Shown: positions 8,693 to 16,034 of the stretch, piece by piece
Numbering within the stretch: the first letter of the stretch is position 1
Layout of the letters: the number at the start of each line of letters is the position of its first letter
Source: LMUY01 sp965276785
GTDB lineage: Bacteria > Pseudomonadota > Alphaproteobacteria > Acetobacterales > Acetobacteraceae
Direction: 5' to 3'
Length of the DNA: 64,000 nucleotides
NCBI GenBank assembly: GCA_965276785.1
Contig: OZ255629.1
Location: 744,001-808,000, forward strand
Notes under the pieces: generated by a model
What the model was told of the DNA's origin: nothing
Databases searched by the model: none
What the model saw: the letters and a program-made list of their open reading frames with translations, nothing else
Program-made: the position numbers and the translations under genes

Positions 8693-10198
8693 ATGCCCGT
8701 TCCAGCCTCGGCGTCCGCGAGCAGCAGCGATCCCCGGCGCCGTGGCGGCCGGGCTGCGCTGCGGGCGGCCGGGTCGCTGGCCATGTTGGCGGCATTGTCG
8801 GCCTGTGCTGGCGGGCAGCATATCAGCTCCATGCAGGAGGCCTCCCGTTACGAGCAGCGTGCCCATCGCAGCTACGCTCCGCCGGGCCGGCCCGGTGACC
8901 CTTGGGGGCCGTATATCAAGGAGGCCTCGGACAGGTACGATGTGCCGCAGCGTTGGATTCGTGAAGTCATGCGCGTCGAGTCCGGCGGCCATGTGGATGT
9001 GAATGGCAGCCCGATCACGTCGCCTGCTGGGGCGATGGGCCTGATGCAGGTGATGCCGGCCACCTATGACGAATTGCGCGGCCGTTATGCCGCCTTGGGC
9101 GACGATCCCTATGACCCTTACAACAGCATCATGGCGGGGACTGCCTATATTCGCGAGTTATACGACCTATACGGCTCGCCGGGCTTTCTCGCCGCCTACA
9201 ACAGCGGTCCCGGCCGGTTGGACGATTACCTCACGCGCAATCGTCCGCTTCCAGACGAGACCCGGCGCTACGTGGCCATGATCGGGCCGAACATCGCCGA
9301 AAGTTTCCCCAGCCGGCGCTCGACTGCGGAAGAATACGCGATGAACTCGGTGCCTGCGAGCATTCCCGCCGGACCGCGCTACTCCTCGGCTGGAGCCGCT
9401 GTCTCGCAGCCCTCTCCGCCGGTCGAGGTGGCCTATGCGCCGCCCTCCGACTCGGATGCTGCATTCGATCCGCCGCCGGGATGGACGCCGCACGGGATGT
9501 CCAAGGCGGAGATCGCCGCCTACGTTCCGCCGCCCGCCAACCCGCCGGTGCAAGCCGCAGTGGCCGCGCCCTCCGCGCCGCCGTCTCCACACACGCCAGA
9601 GCCGCCGCCAGTCGCGATGGCGCACGACGAGCTGCCGCCATCGCTGGTCTACAGCCCGGCGCCGGTTCCGTATCGCCCGGGAATCGCGGCTGCGTCGCGT
9701 CAGAGCTATGCGAGCGCGTTGCCGACGCAGCCGCGACCTCAGCCGGAGCGCGCCGAGCCCGGACTGCGCCCGACGCAGTATGCGGCGCTACCGGAACCGC
9801 CCCGTTACGTGCAGCCTGCTCCTACCGTGCAGACGGCGGCGGCCGACACCGTCGCGGTTCCCGGCCAATCGCGTCGTGAGCAAGGCTTCCGGCTGGTTCG
9901 GCCTGCGCTGGCGGCTGCGGCTCCATACTACCACGGCACAACCCCGTCGCAGTGGGCGATCCAGGTGGGGGCCTTCGGCAATGAAGGTCTCGCCCATATC
10001 GCCGTTGGCACCGCGCGCGAGCAGGCCGGGCCAATGGTCGCGGGGGCGCATCTTGCCGTCGCAAGCGTGCACGAGCCGCATGGGACGCTGTATCGCGCGC
10101 GCCTGACCGGGCTGTCTCGCGAGGCGGCCACAGCAGCCTGCGAGCGGCTGCGCGGCCGCAGCAGTTGCGTGGTGCTGTCTCCGGACGCGCAGGACTGA
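8693..10198 (+). CDS. Lytic transglycosylase lipoprotein with C-terminal SPOR domain
   Basis: Predicted outer-membrane-anchored murein hydrolase of 501 aa. A lipoprotein signal ends in LAALSAC (Cys38 lipidated). The SLT domain (about residues 70-205) has EVMRVESGG, with catalytic Glu96, then AMGLMQVMPATYDEL and AAYNSGPGR. A Pro/Ala-rich, probably disordered linker of roughly 200 residues follows. The last 80 or so residues, from QWAIQVGAFGNEGLAHIAV onward, form a SPOR domain, which binds glycan strands stripped of stem peptides at division sites. Inference: it cleaves septal peptidoglycan during cell separation. ATG 8693 was chosen because it gives a clean lipoprotein signal; the frame is open 50 codons further upstream. 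Confidence 0.88.
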   Translation: MPVPASASASSSDPRRRGGRAALRAAGSLAMLAALSACAGGQHISSMQEASRYEQRAHRSYAPPGRPGDPWGPYIKEASDRYDVPQRWIREVMRVESGGHVDVNGSPITSPAGAMGLMQVMPATYDELRGRYAALGDDPYDPYNSIMAGTAYIRELYDLYGSPGFLAAYNSGPGRLDDYLTRNRPLPDETRRYVAMIGPNIAESFPSRRSTAEEYAMNSVPASIPAGPRYSSAGAAVSQPSPPVEVAYAPPSDSDAAFDPPPGWTPHGMSKAEIAAYVPPPANPPVQAAVAAPSAPPSPHTPEPPPVAMAHDELPPSLVYSPAPVPYRPGIAAASRQSYASALPTQPRPQPERAEPGLRPTQYAALPEPPRYVQPAPTVQTAAADTVAVPGQSRREQGFRLVRPALAAAAPYYHGTTPSQWAIQVGAFGNEGLAHIAVGTAREQAGPMVAGAHLAVASVHEPHGTLYRARLTGLSREAATAACERLRGRSSCVVLSPDAQD

Positions 10199-10294
10199 GG
10201 CAGCCAAGCATGTCAGCCGGCAAAGTAAGCGGGCCTTGCCACCTGCAGCGCATGCGGTCAAACTTCAGCTCATGACAAGGTCGGCGCTTCGGGC

Positions 10295-10993
10295 ATGATC
10301 GACAAACGGGTGGCGACCATCCCTGAGGCCCTCGCCGGAATTGCCGACGGCGCCACCATCTTGGTCGGTGGCTTTGGCACGGTGGGCCAACCGAACGACC
10401 TGCTGGACGGGCTGATCGAGCAAGCCACGCGCGACCTGGTGATCGTGACCAACAATGCCGGCGGCGGTGAATTTGGCGTCGCACGGCTCATCCGCCTCGG
10501 CCGGGTGCGCCGCCTGATTTGCTCGTACCCGCGTGCCACTGGCTCGACCGCGTTCGAGGAGATGCGCGCCGCGGGCCGGATCGAGTTGGAGTTGGTGCCG
10601 CAGGGAACCCTGGCGGAACGCATCCGTGCTGCCGGCGCCGGCATTCCCGCGTTCTACACGCCCACTGCCTTCGGCACCAAGCTGGCCGAGGGCAAGCCCA
10701 CCGCCACCATCGACGGCCGTCCCTGCGTGCTGGAACATGCTTTACACGCTGATGTCGCGCTGGTGGAAGCCTGGGAAGGGGATCGCTGGGGCAACCTGAC
10801 CTATCGCGGAAGCGGCCGTAACTTCAATCCGATCATGGCCGCAGCGGCTGGGCTGACCGTGGTCCAGGTGCAACGGGTGGTGGAACTCGGGGCCTTGGCG
10901 CCCGATAGTGTCATCACGCCGGGCATCTACGTCGATCGGCTGGTGGCGGTCGCCAATGCTGGTCCCCGTCCTGAAGGGCCCCGCCCGGCATGA
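10295..10993 (+). CDS. 3-oxoacid/3-oxoadipate CoA-transferase subunit A
   Basis: Alpha subunit (232 aa) of a family I CoA-transferase that moves CoA from succinyl-CoA to a 3-oxo acid such as 3-oxoadipate or acetoacetate. The N-terminal TILVGGFGTVGQPNDLLDGL is the GGFG-x2-G-x-P motif of PcaI/ScoA subunits, and NNAGGGEFGVARLI and CSYPR are also typical. It overlaps the B subunit by four bases (ATGA). PcaI-like features are slightly favoured over acetoacetate-specific ScoA, but no other protocatechuate genes are adjacent, so the substrate is left open. The 96 bases before it show no clear promoter. Confidence 0.87.
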   Translation: MIDKRVATIPEALAGIADGATILVGGFGTVGQPNDLLDGLIEQATRDLVIVTNNAGGGEFGVARLIRLGRVRRLICSYPRATGSTAFEEMRAAGRIELELVPQGTLAERIRAAGAGIPAFYTPTAFGTKLAEGKPTATIDGRPCVLEHALHADVALVEAWEGDRWGNLTYRGSGRNFNPIMAAAAGLTVVQVQRVVELGALAPDSVITPGIYVDRLVAVANAGPRPEGPRPA

Positions 10994-11634
10994 GCACGAT
11001 GACACGCAACCGGGTTGCCATGGCGGCACGGCTTGCCGCCGATATCCCGAGCGGCTGGTGGGTGAACCTCGGCATCGGGATCCCGACCTTGGTGGCAGAC
11101 CATGTGCCGCTCGACCGTGAGGTGGTGTTTCACTCGGAAAACGGCGTCCTCGGTGTTGGCCCGGCGCCCGCTCCCGACCAAACCGACCCTTGGATGATCA
11201 ATGCCAGCAAGCAGCACATCACGCTGTTGCCCGGGGCCGCGCTGATGCACCAGGCGGACAGTTTCGCGCTAATCCGCGGTGGCCATCTCGACCTATGTGT
11301 GCTGGGCGCGTTCGAAGTCGCGGAAAATGGCGACCTGGCGAACTGGTCCCGCTCGGCGACTGACATTGCCCCTGCCGTCGGTGGCGCGATGGACCTCTCG
11401 GTCGGTGCCAAACGGCTGTGGGTTGTCATGCAGCACCGGACCAAAGCGGGCGAGCCCCGACTGGTGGAGCGGTGCACGTATCCATTGACCGCGGCGGGAG
11501 TGGTCACCCGTGTCTACACCGACCTCGCCGTGCTGGACGTGACCGAACAGGGATTCACGGTCGCGGAAATCGTCCCTGGGCTGGATTTCGACGGCCTGCA
11601 AGCAATGACCGGCGCTAAGCTGAACCGGAGCTGA
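10990..11634 (+). CDS. 3-oxoacid/3-oxoadipate CoA-transferase subunit B
   Basis: Beta subunit (214 aa) carrying the active site. WWVNLGIGIPTLVADHV and HSENGVLGVGPAP match the family; the Glu of SENG is the residue that forms the gamma-glutamyl-CoA thioester. GGHLDLCVLGAFEV is also conserved. Its start overlaps the stop of the A subunit gene (ATGA), so the two are translationally coupled and should form a heterotetramer. The ring-cleavage genes 3-6 kb downstream could feed 3-oxoadipate to it, but that link is only inferred. Confidence 0.88.
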   Translation: MSTMTRNRVAMAARLAADIPSGWWVNLGIGIPTLVADHVPLDREVVFHSENGVLGVGPAPAPDQTDPWMINASKQHITLLPGAALMHQADSFALIRGGHLDLCVLGAFEVAENGDLANWSRSATDIAPAVGGAMDLSVGAKRLWVVMQHRTKAGEPRLVERCTYPLTAAGVVTRVYTDLAVLDVTEQGFTVAEIVPGLDFDGLQAMTGAKLNRS

Positions 11635-11640
11635 GCGGGC

Positions 11641-11988
11641 CTACCTGCCCAGGTTCGGCACCACTCCCGAACCGTTCGAGGCGGCAAAGGAGCGGTCGTG
11701 CTGGTCGGGCTGCGTGCCGCCCTCGCTCAGCGTGCCCGACGGGGTCGAGCTGAACGGCGTGCCATTAACCGGTCCCGCACTGTCGGCGTGGGTGCCGGGC
11801 TGGGCTGCACGGTCTACTGGCGGCAACGCTGAAGGGCCAAGCGCTGACAGCGGCGCATCGACCAACGGACGGCCGCCAACGCTGGCGGTGGGTGCGGTTT
11901 GGTCCGCAGCAAGGGTCGACGATACCGGCAACAGCGCCAGTGGTCCGGCTGCGAGCGCAACGGCGAGCGAGAACTTAACAGCGTGCAT
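11641..11988 (-). CDS. Small secreted protein of unknown function
   Basis: 115-aa protein with a clear Sec signal peptide: a short basic N-terminus, hydrophobic AVALAAGPLALLPVSS and a probable cleavage after TLAA. The mature part is rich in P, S, G and T, with no Cys and no recognised domain, and is probably disordered. The start at 11988 has a strong GAGGAGG seven bases upstream, which decides it against the longer open frame. It is convergent with the CoA-transferase genes (6-base gap) and divergent from the transglutaminase gene at 12210. I do not recognise the family. Confidence 0.6.
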   Translation of the reverse strand: MHAVKFSLAVALAAGPLALLPVSSTLAADQTAPTASVGGRPLVDAPLSALGPSALPPVDRAAQPGTHADSAGPVNGTPFSSTPSGTLSEGGTQPDQHDRSFAASNGSGVVPNLGR

Positions 11989-12209
11989 ACCGGCCTCCTC
12001 GGCGGCAACAACTGACAACGCGCAGGATGGTTGCGGCCGGATCGTTCCCGTTCCGGTGATCGGCAGAGGCAAAATCCCCTCCGAAAACGAATTGACGTGG
12101 GTTTGATGGCAGAACGGTTTGGCGCGGAACGTGCATAGTTGGGACGGCGTATAGATGCCTCTCTGCGGCCGCAACGCCGCCATGCACCCTGAGGATGAAG
12201 CGGTAGACA

Positions 12210-13115
12210 GTGCCCCTACTGACTGTGCAACACCAAACCACTTACCGCTACCGCCATCCCGTGTCGTTTGGGGAACATCGCATGATGTTCCGCCCGCGGG
12301 ATGCGCACGACCAAAGGCTGGTATTGCACCGGTTGGCAATCTCGCCCGAGCCGAGTTCGCTGCACTGGTCACAGGACGTATTCGGCAACGCCGTCACCTC
12401 GGCCCGGTTTGCCGAGCGCTCGGCCGTGCTGCAGTTCACCAATACGCTGCATGTCGACCATACCGAGGTAATCCCCAGCCAGGCAACGTTGCACGAGCAT
12501 GCCCGCTGTTTCCCGTTCAGCTACGGGGCCGATGATATGCCGGACCTGCTGCGGTCCATCGAACGCCAGATGCCCGACCCCGGGCACCTCGTCGACCGCT
12601 GGAGCCGCAGCTTTCTCAATGAGCGTGGGCCGACCGCGACGCTGGACTTGCTCTGCGCGATAACACGGGAAATCCGTCGCCGTTTCACCTATCGCGCCCG
12701 GCACGAGCCCGGCATCCAAGATCCACGCACCACTCTGCGGCTGGAGGTGGGCACTTGCCGCGATTTTGCCTTGCTGATGATGGAGGCGGTGCGGGCGTTG
12801 GGCCTGGCCGCGCGGTTTGTCACCGGCTATCTCCACGTGCCGCGTCGCCGGGCACCGGGTGAAGCCGAGCGCCATGGCGGCGGCAACACCCATGCCTGGC
12901 TGCAGGTCTATCTGCCCGGCGCAGGTTGGGTGGACTTCGATCCCACCAACGGCATCGTCGGCAGCGGGGGGCTGATCCGGGTCGCTGTGGTGCGTGACCC
13001 GGCGATGGCTGTTCCGCTGTCCGGTAGCTGGACGGGTGCTGCGGGTGATTGTCTTGGTATGGATGTCAGCGTTCATGTCGCTGAAGCGGCAGAGAGCGCC
13101 GAACTAGCGAGCTGA
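12210..13115 (+). CDS. Transglutaminase family protein with intact Cys-His-Asp triad
   Basis: 301-aa protein of the bacterial transglutaminase-like/N-terminal beta-barrel family. The N-terminal region (QHQTTYRYRHPVSFGEHRM) is the usual beta-sandwich. The papain-like domain has GTCRDFALLM (Cys183), GNTHAWLQVYLPG (His228) and WVDFDPTN (Asp244), so the catalytic triad is complete. Such proteins are predicted proteases or amidases rather than proven transglutaminases. The start is GTG 12210 with GAGGATGAAG upstream. It is followed 15 bases later by a second, divergent member of the same superfamily, suggesting an operon through 14293. The function is not known. Confidence 0.87.
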   Translation: MPLLTVQHQTTYRYRHPVSFGEHRMMFRPRDAHDQRLVLHRLAISPEPSSLHWSQDVFGNAVTSARFAERSAVLQFTNTLHVDHTEVIPSQATLHEHARCFPFSYGADDMPDLLRSIERQMPDPGHLVDRWSRSFLNERGPTATLDLLCAITREIRRRFTYRARHEPGIQDPRTTLRLEVGTCRDFALLMMEAVRALGLAARFVTGYLHVPRRRAPGEAERHGGGNTHAWLQVYLPGAGWVDFDPTNGIVGSGGLIRVAVVRDPAMAVPLSGSWTGAAGDCLGMDVSVHVAEAAESAELAS

Positions 13116-13130
13116 GGGGGAAAGATCGCC

Positions 13131-13952
13131 ATGCGAATCCGCTGCGGGTTCCGTATCGCCCATGAATGCGCCCAACCGGTTCCGATGCTGCTGGCGCTAA
13201 GCGTGCACCCGTCGCGGCAGCAGGACGTGCTGATCCAGCCGGACCTGCGGTTCGACCCCGTGCTTGCCGCTTACCGCTACTCCGACGATTTCGGCAACGT
13301 TTGCCACCGGGTGGTGGCGCCGAAGGGCCGCACCGAGATGAGCACCGAATTCGACATCGAGGACAGTGGGTTGGCTGACCCGATTGTGGCCGAGGCCGCC
13401 CAATTTGATGTGGAGGCGCTGCCGGACGGCGCCCTGGTCTACCTGCTCGGCAGCCGGTACTGCGAGACGGACAAGCTCTCCAACATCGCCTGGTCGCTGT
13501 TCGGTGGCACGGCGCCGGGGTGGGCGCGGGTGCAGGCGATTTGCGACTTCGCGCACGAGCGCATCACCTTCGGCTACGAGCACGCGCGGCCCGACAAGAC
13601 GGCCTGGGACGGCTACAACGAGCGCCAGGGCGTATGCCGCGATTTCGCCCATTTGGCGGTGACGTTGTGCCGCTGCATGAACATACCGGCGCGCTATTGC
13701 ACGGGCTATCTGGGCGACATCGGTGTGCTGCCAGCGGACGCCCCGATGGATTTCTCCGCCTGGTTCGAGGCCTATCTGCACGGCCCGGAGGGCGGACGCT
13801 GGTACACGTTCGACGCTCGCCACAATCAGCCGCGCATCGGCCGCATTCTAATGGCCCGGGGGAGGGACGCGACCGACGTGGCCTTGGTGACGACGTTCGG
13901 GCCGGCTTGGCTCAGCCTGTTCGAGGTGACGACCTATGAGGTGACCGAGTGA
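13131..13952 (+). CDS. Transglutaminase-like protein lacking the catalytic His
   Basis: 273-aa transglutaminase-fold protein. RQGVCRDFAHLAVTLCR gives Cys169 and RWYTFDARHN gives Asp228, but at the His position the sequence is MDFSAWFEAYL, with Ser209. A Ser here is, to my recollection, characteristic of a whole alphaproteobacterial subfamily, so this is probably a lineage feature rather than a mutation. The N-terminal 70 residues are the usual domain. ATG 13131 follows GGGGGAAAG. The stop overlaps the next start (TGATG). Pairing with the intact paralogue upstream suggests a complex or related substrates; that is inference. Confidence 0.85.
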   Translation: MRIRCGFRIAHECAQPVPMLLALSVHPSRQQDVLIQPDLRFDPVLAAYRYSDDFGNVCHRVVAPKGRTEMSTEFDIEDSGLADPIVAEAAQFDVEALPDGALVYLLGSRYCETDKLSNIAWSLFGGTAPGWARVQAICDFAHERITFGYEHARPDKTAWDGYNERQGVCRDFAHLAVTLCRCMNIPARYCTGYLGDIGVLPADAPMDFSAWFEAYLHGPEGGRWYTFDARHNQPRIGRILMARGRDATDVALVTTFGPAWLSLFEVTTYEVTE

Positions 13953-14293
13953 TGGTCCGCGTGTTGATCGTTTTGGGGTGTCTCGCGGTGGGCCTGCCGC
14001 GGCTTGGGCGGGCGCAGGAGTTCGTCACCGGTGCGCAATTGGCCCAAGCCTGCTCTAGCCGCTACCCGACCGGCATGCGGGATTGTGACGGCTACATCGC
14101 CGGCGTGCTGGACACGGTGGCGTCGGCGCCCGAACTCAAGGGCAAGCTCTGCCCTCCCGCCCATACCCGCTTGGGTAGCCTGCGGGAAGCCGTCGGCACG
14201 TTCGGCCAACAGCATCCGGAGGCAACCAAGGGTTCTGGCGTGGCGCTGTTGCAGGCAACGATGAAGGCGATGTTTCCCTGTCCGGCAAGCTAG
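13952..14293 (+). CDS. Rap1a/Tai-domain secreted protein
   Basis: 113-aa exported protein. After a signal peptide ending near RLGRAQ it reads FVTGAQLAQACSS, CDGYIAGVLD and ends in MKAMFPCP. This spacing of conserved Cys residues and the C-x-GYI-x-G-x2-D motif match the Rap1a/Tai family, named after immunity proteins of type VI secretion amidase effectors in Serratia and Salmonella. No T6SS effector is adjacent here, and many alphaproteobacteria carry isolated members, so an immunity role is only a possibility. The ATG overlaps the stop of the preceding gene. Confidence 0.75.
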   Translation: MVRVLIVLGCLAVGLPRLGRAQEFVTGAQLAQACSSRYPTGMRDCDGYIAGVLDTVASAPELKGKLCPPAHTRLGSLREAVGTFGQQHPEATKGSGVALLQATMKAMFPCPAS

Positions 14294-14325
14294 CCTAGCC
14301 GCGAACCAATCGGGCGGCTGCCGCC

Positions 14326-14853
14326 ATGCCCGCGCTCACCGAGGCGGTCGGTTCCTGGCACGAGTTCTACAATCTCTTGGGTGAGGCCTCCGCCACGCTG
14401 GTCGCGCTGCTCTTCGTGGCCGCCTCGGTCGGCTCGGGCATGTTCAGCAGGGACCGGCTCGCGCCGTTGCGGATGTTTCTCTCGGCCAGCGTCGTGCATT
14501 TCAGCAGCACTCTTGCCGTGAGCCTTGCCATGCTGGCTCCATTGCCAAGTTGGACGCTGCTCGGCTCGGTCATTCTGGCATGCGGGCTCTATGGGCTGTG
14601 CTATTCGGGCGTGGCATGGCGAGGCGCTGTCCGGGAAGGTATCAGCGCGAAGATCGATCTTGAGGACCGTATCTGGTATGCCATCCTGCCATCACTTGCA
14701 TACCTGGTGGAGACCGGCTCGGGCATGGCGCTCGCGATGCGGCGGGCTGAGGGCTTGGTCCTGCTCGCGGCATCGGTGGCTATCCTGCTGGCGGCCGGCA
14801 TTCACAACGCGTGGGACATCACCGTCTGGAGCATCACGCGGCCGCGCGACTGA
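14326..14853 (+). CDS. Integral membrane protein of unknown function
   Basis: 175-aa protein with four or five predicted TM helices, including ATLVALLFVAASVGSGMF, LLGSVILACGLYGLCYSGV and GLVLLAASVAILLAAGIHN. The N-terminus EAVGSWHEFYNLLGEASA is polar. Trp and His residues near the end (GIHNAWDITVWSI) are typical of a small uncharacterised family found in proteobacteria. It follows the Rap1a/Tai gene by 32 bases on the same strand, so it may share the transcript. I do not recognise a function. Confidence 0.65.
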   Translation: MPALTEAVGSWHEFYNLLGEASATLVALLFVAASVGSGMFSRDRLAPLRMFLSASVVHFSSTLAVSLAMLAPLPSWTLLGSVILACGLYGLCYSGVAWRGAVREGISAKIDLEDRIWYAILPSLAYLVETGSGMALAMRRAEGLVLLAASVAILLAAGIHNAWDITVWSITRPRD

Positions 14854-14983
14854 CCGAGCAGCCGGCGATGCGGTGCAAGCATCCGCGTTGCGAACGCCGC
14901 ATCTCGCCTTGCATCGGCCTTCGGGTTAGTATTCGATTTAACAAGCATGTCGTCCATGGCGGCGCATGAACGTGGGGGAAAGC

Positions 14984-15583
14984 ATGTCCGAAGTAATCCG
15001 ACCAGCCTTTCATCACGTCACCATCAAGACCAGCCGGTTGCAGGAGATGGTCGATTGGTACGTCATGGTGATCGGGGCGACCGTGAACTTCCAGGATGCC
15101 AACAACGCCTGGACGTCCAATGACGAGGCGAACCACCGGGTTGCTTTCCTGTCGGTGCCGGGCTTAGCGGACGATGCGGATAAGACCCGCCACAATGGCA
15201 TGCATCACAGCGCCTTTGAATACGGCAGCTTCCAAGACCTGATGTCGTCCTATGAACGGCTGAAGCGCGAGGGGCTCCTGCCGGCGTTCTCACTCGATCA
15301 CGGACTGACCATCTCACTTTACTATAAGGACCCGGAGGGCAATTTCGTCGAGCTGCAGAGCGACAACTTCGGCGACTGGAAAAAGTCCACGCACTTTATG
15401 CGGACGTCGGAGGACTTTCGCTCCAACCCAATCGGCACCTTCTTCGACCCCGAACGGGTTTCGCAGGCGCTCGCGTCCGGGCGGCCGTTCGCCGCAATGC
15501 AGCCGGCGATCCGTGCCGGGGAGTTCCAGCCGGATGTCATCCCCAACATCGGCCTGCCGGTTCCGACCACTCAAATCCCCTGA
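14984..15583 (+). CDS. VOC-superfamily protein, extradiol dioxygenase-like
   Basis: 199-aa vicinal-oxygen-chelate fold protein, likely a metal-dependent ring-cleavage dioxygenase. Candidate metal ligands are His in FHHVTIK, His in GMHHSAFEYGSF and Glu in GNFVELQSDN, matching the His-His-Glu set of type I extradiol enzymes; YYKDPEGN is the usual turn before the Glu. ATG 14984 is preferred to ATG 14966 because GGGGGAA lies just upstream. It is followed by a SnoaL-like gene and a flavin hydroxylase at short spacing, which suggests hydroxylation and then cleavage of a phenolic ring. The native substrate is unknown. Confidence 0.8.
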   Translation: MSEVIRPAFHHVTIKTSRLQEMVDWYVMVIGATVNFQDANNAWTSNDEANHRVAFLSVPGLADDADKTRHNGMHHSAFEYGSFQDLMSSYERLKREGLLPAFSLDHGLTISLYYKDPEGNFVELQSDNFGDWKKSTHFMRTSEDFRSNPIGTFFDPERVSQALASGRPFAAMQPAIRAGEFQPDVIPNIGLPVPTTQIP

Positions 15584-15600
15584 GCCCTTGGAGCCGAGGC

Positions 15601-16029
15601 ATGGATGATGTGACCGATACCGTCGAGCCCGCAATCAGGCACGCGATTGAGGTGCTTGTCCAGGAGCACGCTTGGTTGATTGATCACGGCCAAGCCCGGC
15701 GGGTTACGGACCTGTTCGCCGAAGACGGGCGATTGCTGGGCATCGGGCCGGACAAGGTTGGCCGCGCCGCCATCGCCGACTGGGCGGGGCAGCGGGAAGA
15801 CATGCAGGATCGCCGCTCCCGCCACGTGCAGACCAACTTGCGCCTTGAACGACGACCGGATGGCCGGGTCGGCGGCACGGTGGTGCTGACGCTGTATCGC
15901 CATGACGGCCCAGGCGCCGGCAGTGCGGCGCCGTTGTTGGTGGCGGAATATCAGGACATCTATCAACGCGGTCCTGACGGCGTCTGGCGCTTCGCCGAGA
16001 GACGCCTCTCTGTCCTCTTCGGCGGCTGA
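15601..16029 (+). CDS. SnoaL-like / NTF2-fold protein
   Basis: 142-aa cone-shaped NTF2-fold protein. The pattern AIEVLVQEHAWLIDHGQARRVTDLFAED gives an N-terminal helix pair followed by the pocket strand, and the C-terminal YQDIYQRGPDGVWRFAERRL is typical of SnoaL_4 and aromatic dioxygenase small-subunit-like domains. Such proteins act as cyclases, hydratases, isomerases or structural subunits. It lies 17 bases after the dioxygenase-like gene and 5 bases before the flavin hydroxylase, so all three are probably one operon. The specific reaction is not visible from sequence. Confidence 0.75.
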   Translation: MDDVTDTVEPAIRHAIEVLVQEHAWLIDHGQARRVTDLFAEDGRLLGIGPDKVGRAAIADWAGQREDMQDRRSRHVQTNLRLERRPDGRVGGTVVLTLYRHDGPGAGSAAPLLVAEYQDIYQRGPDGVWRFAERRLSVLFGG

Positions 16030-16034
16030 CGACG

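Noticed and set aside
12004..12209. Possible promoter with TTGACG near 12093
   Set aside because: No acceptable -10 box at 16-18 bases spacing was seen.
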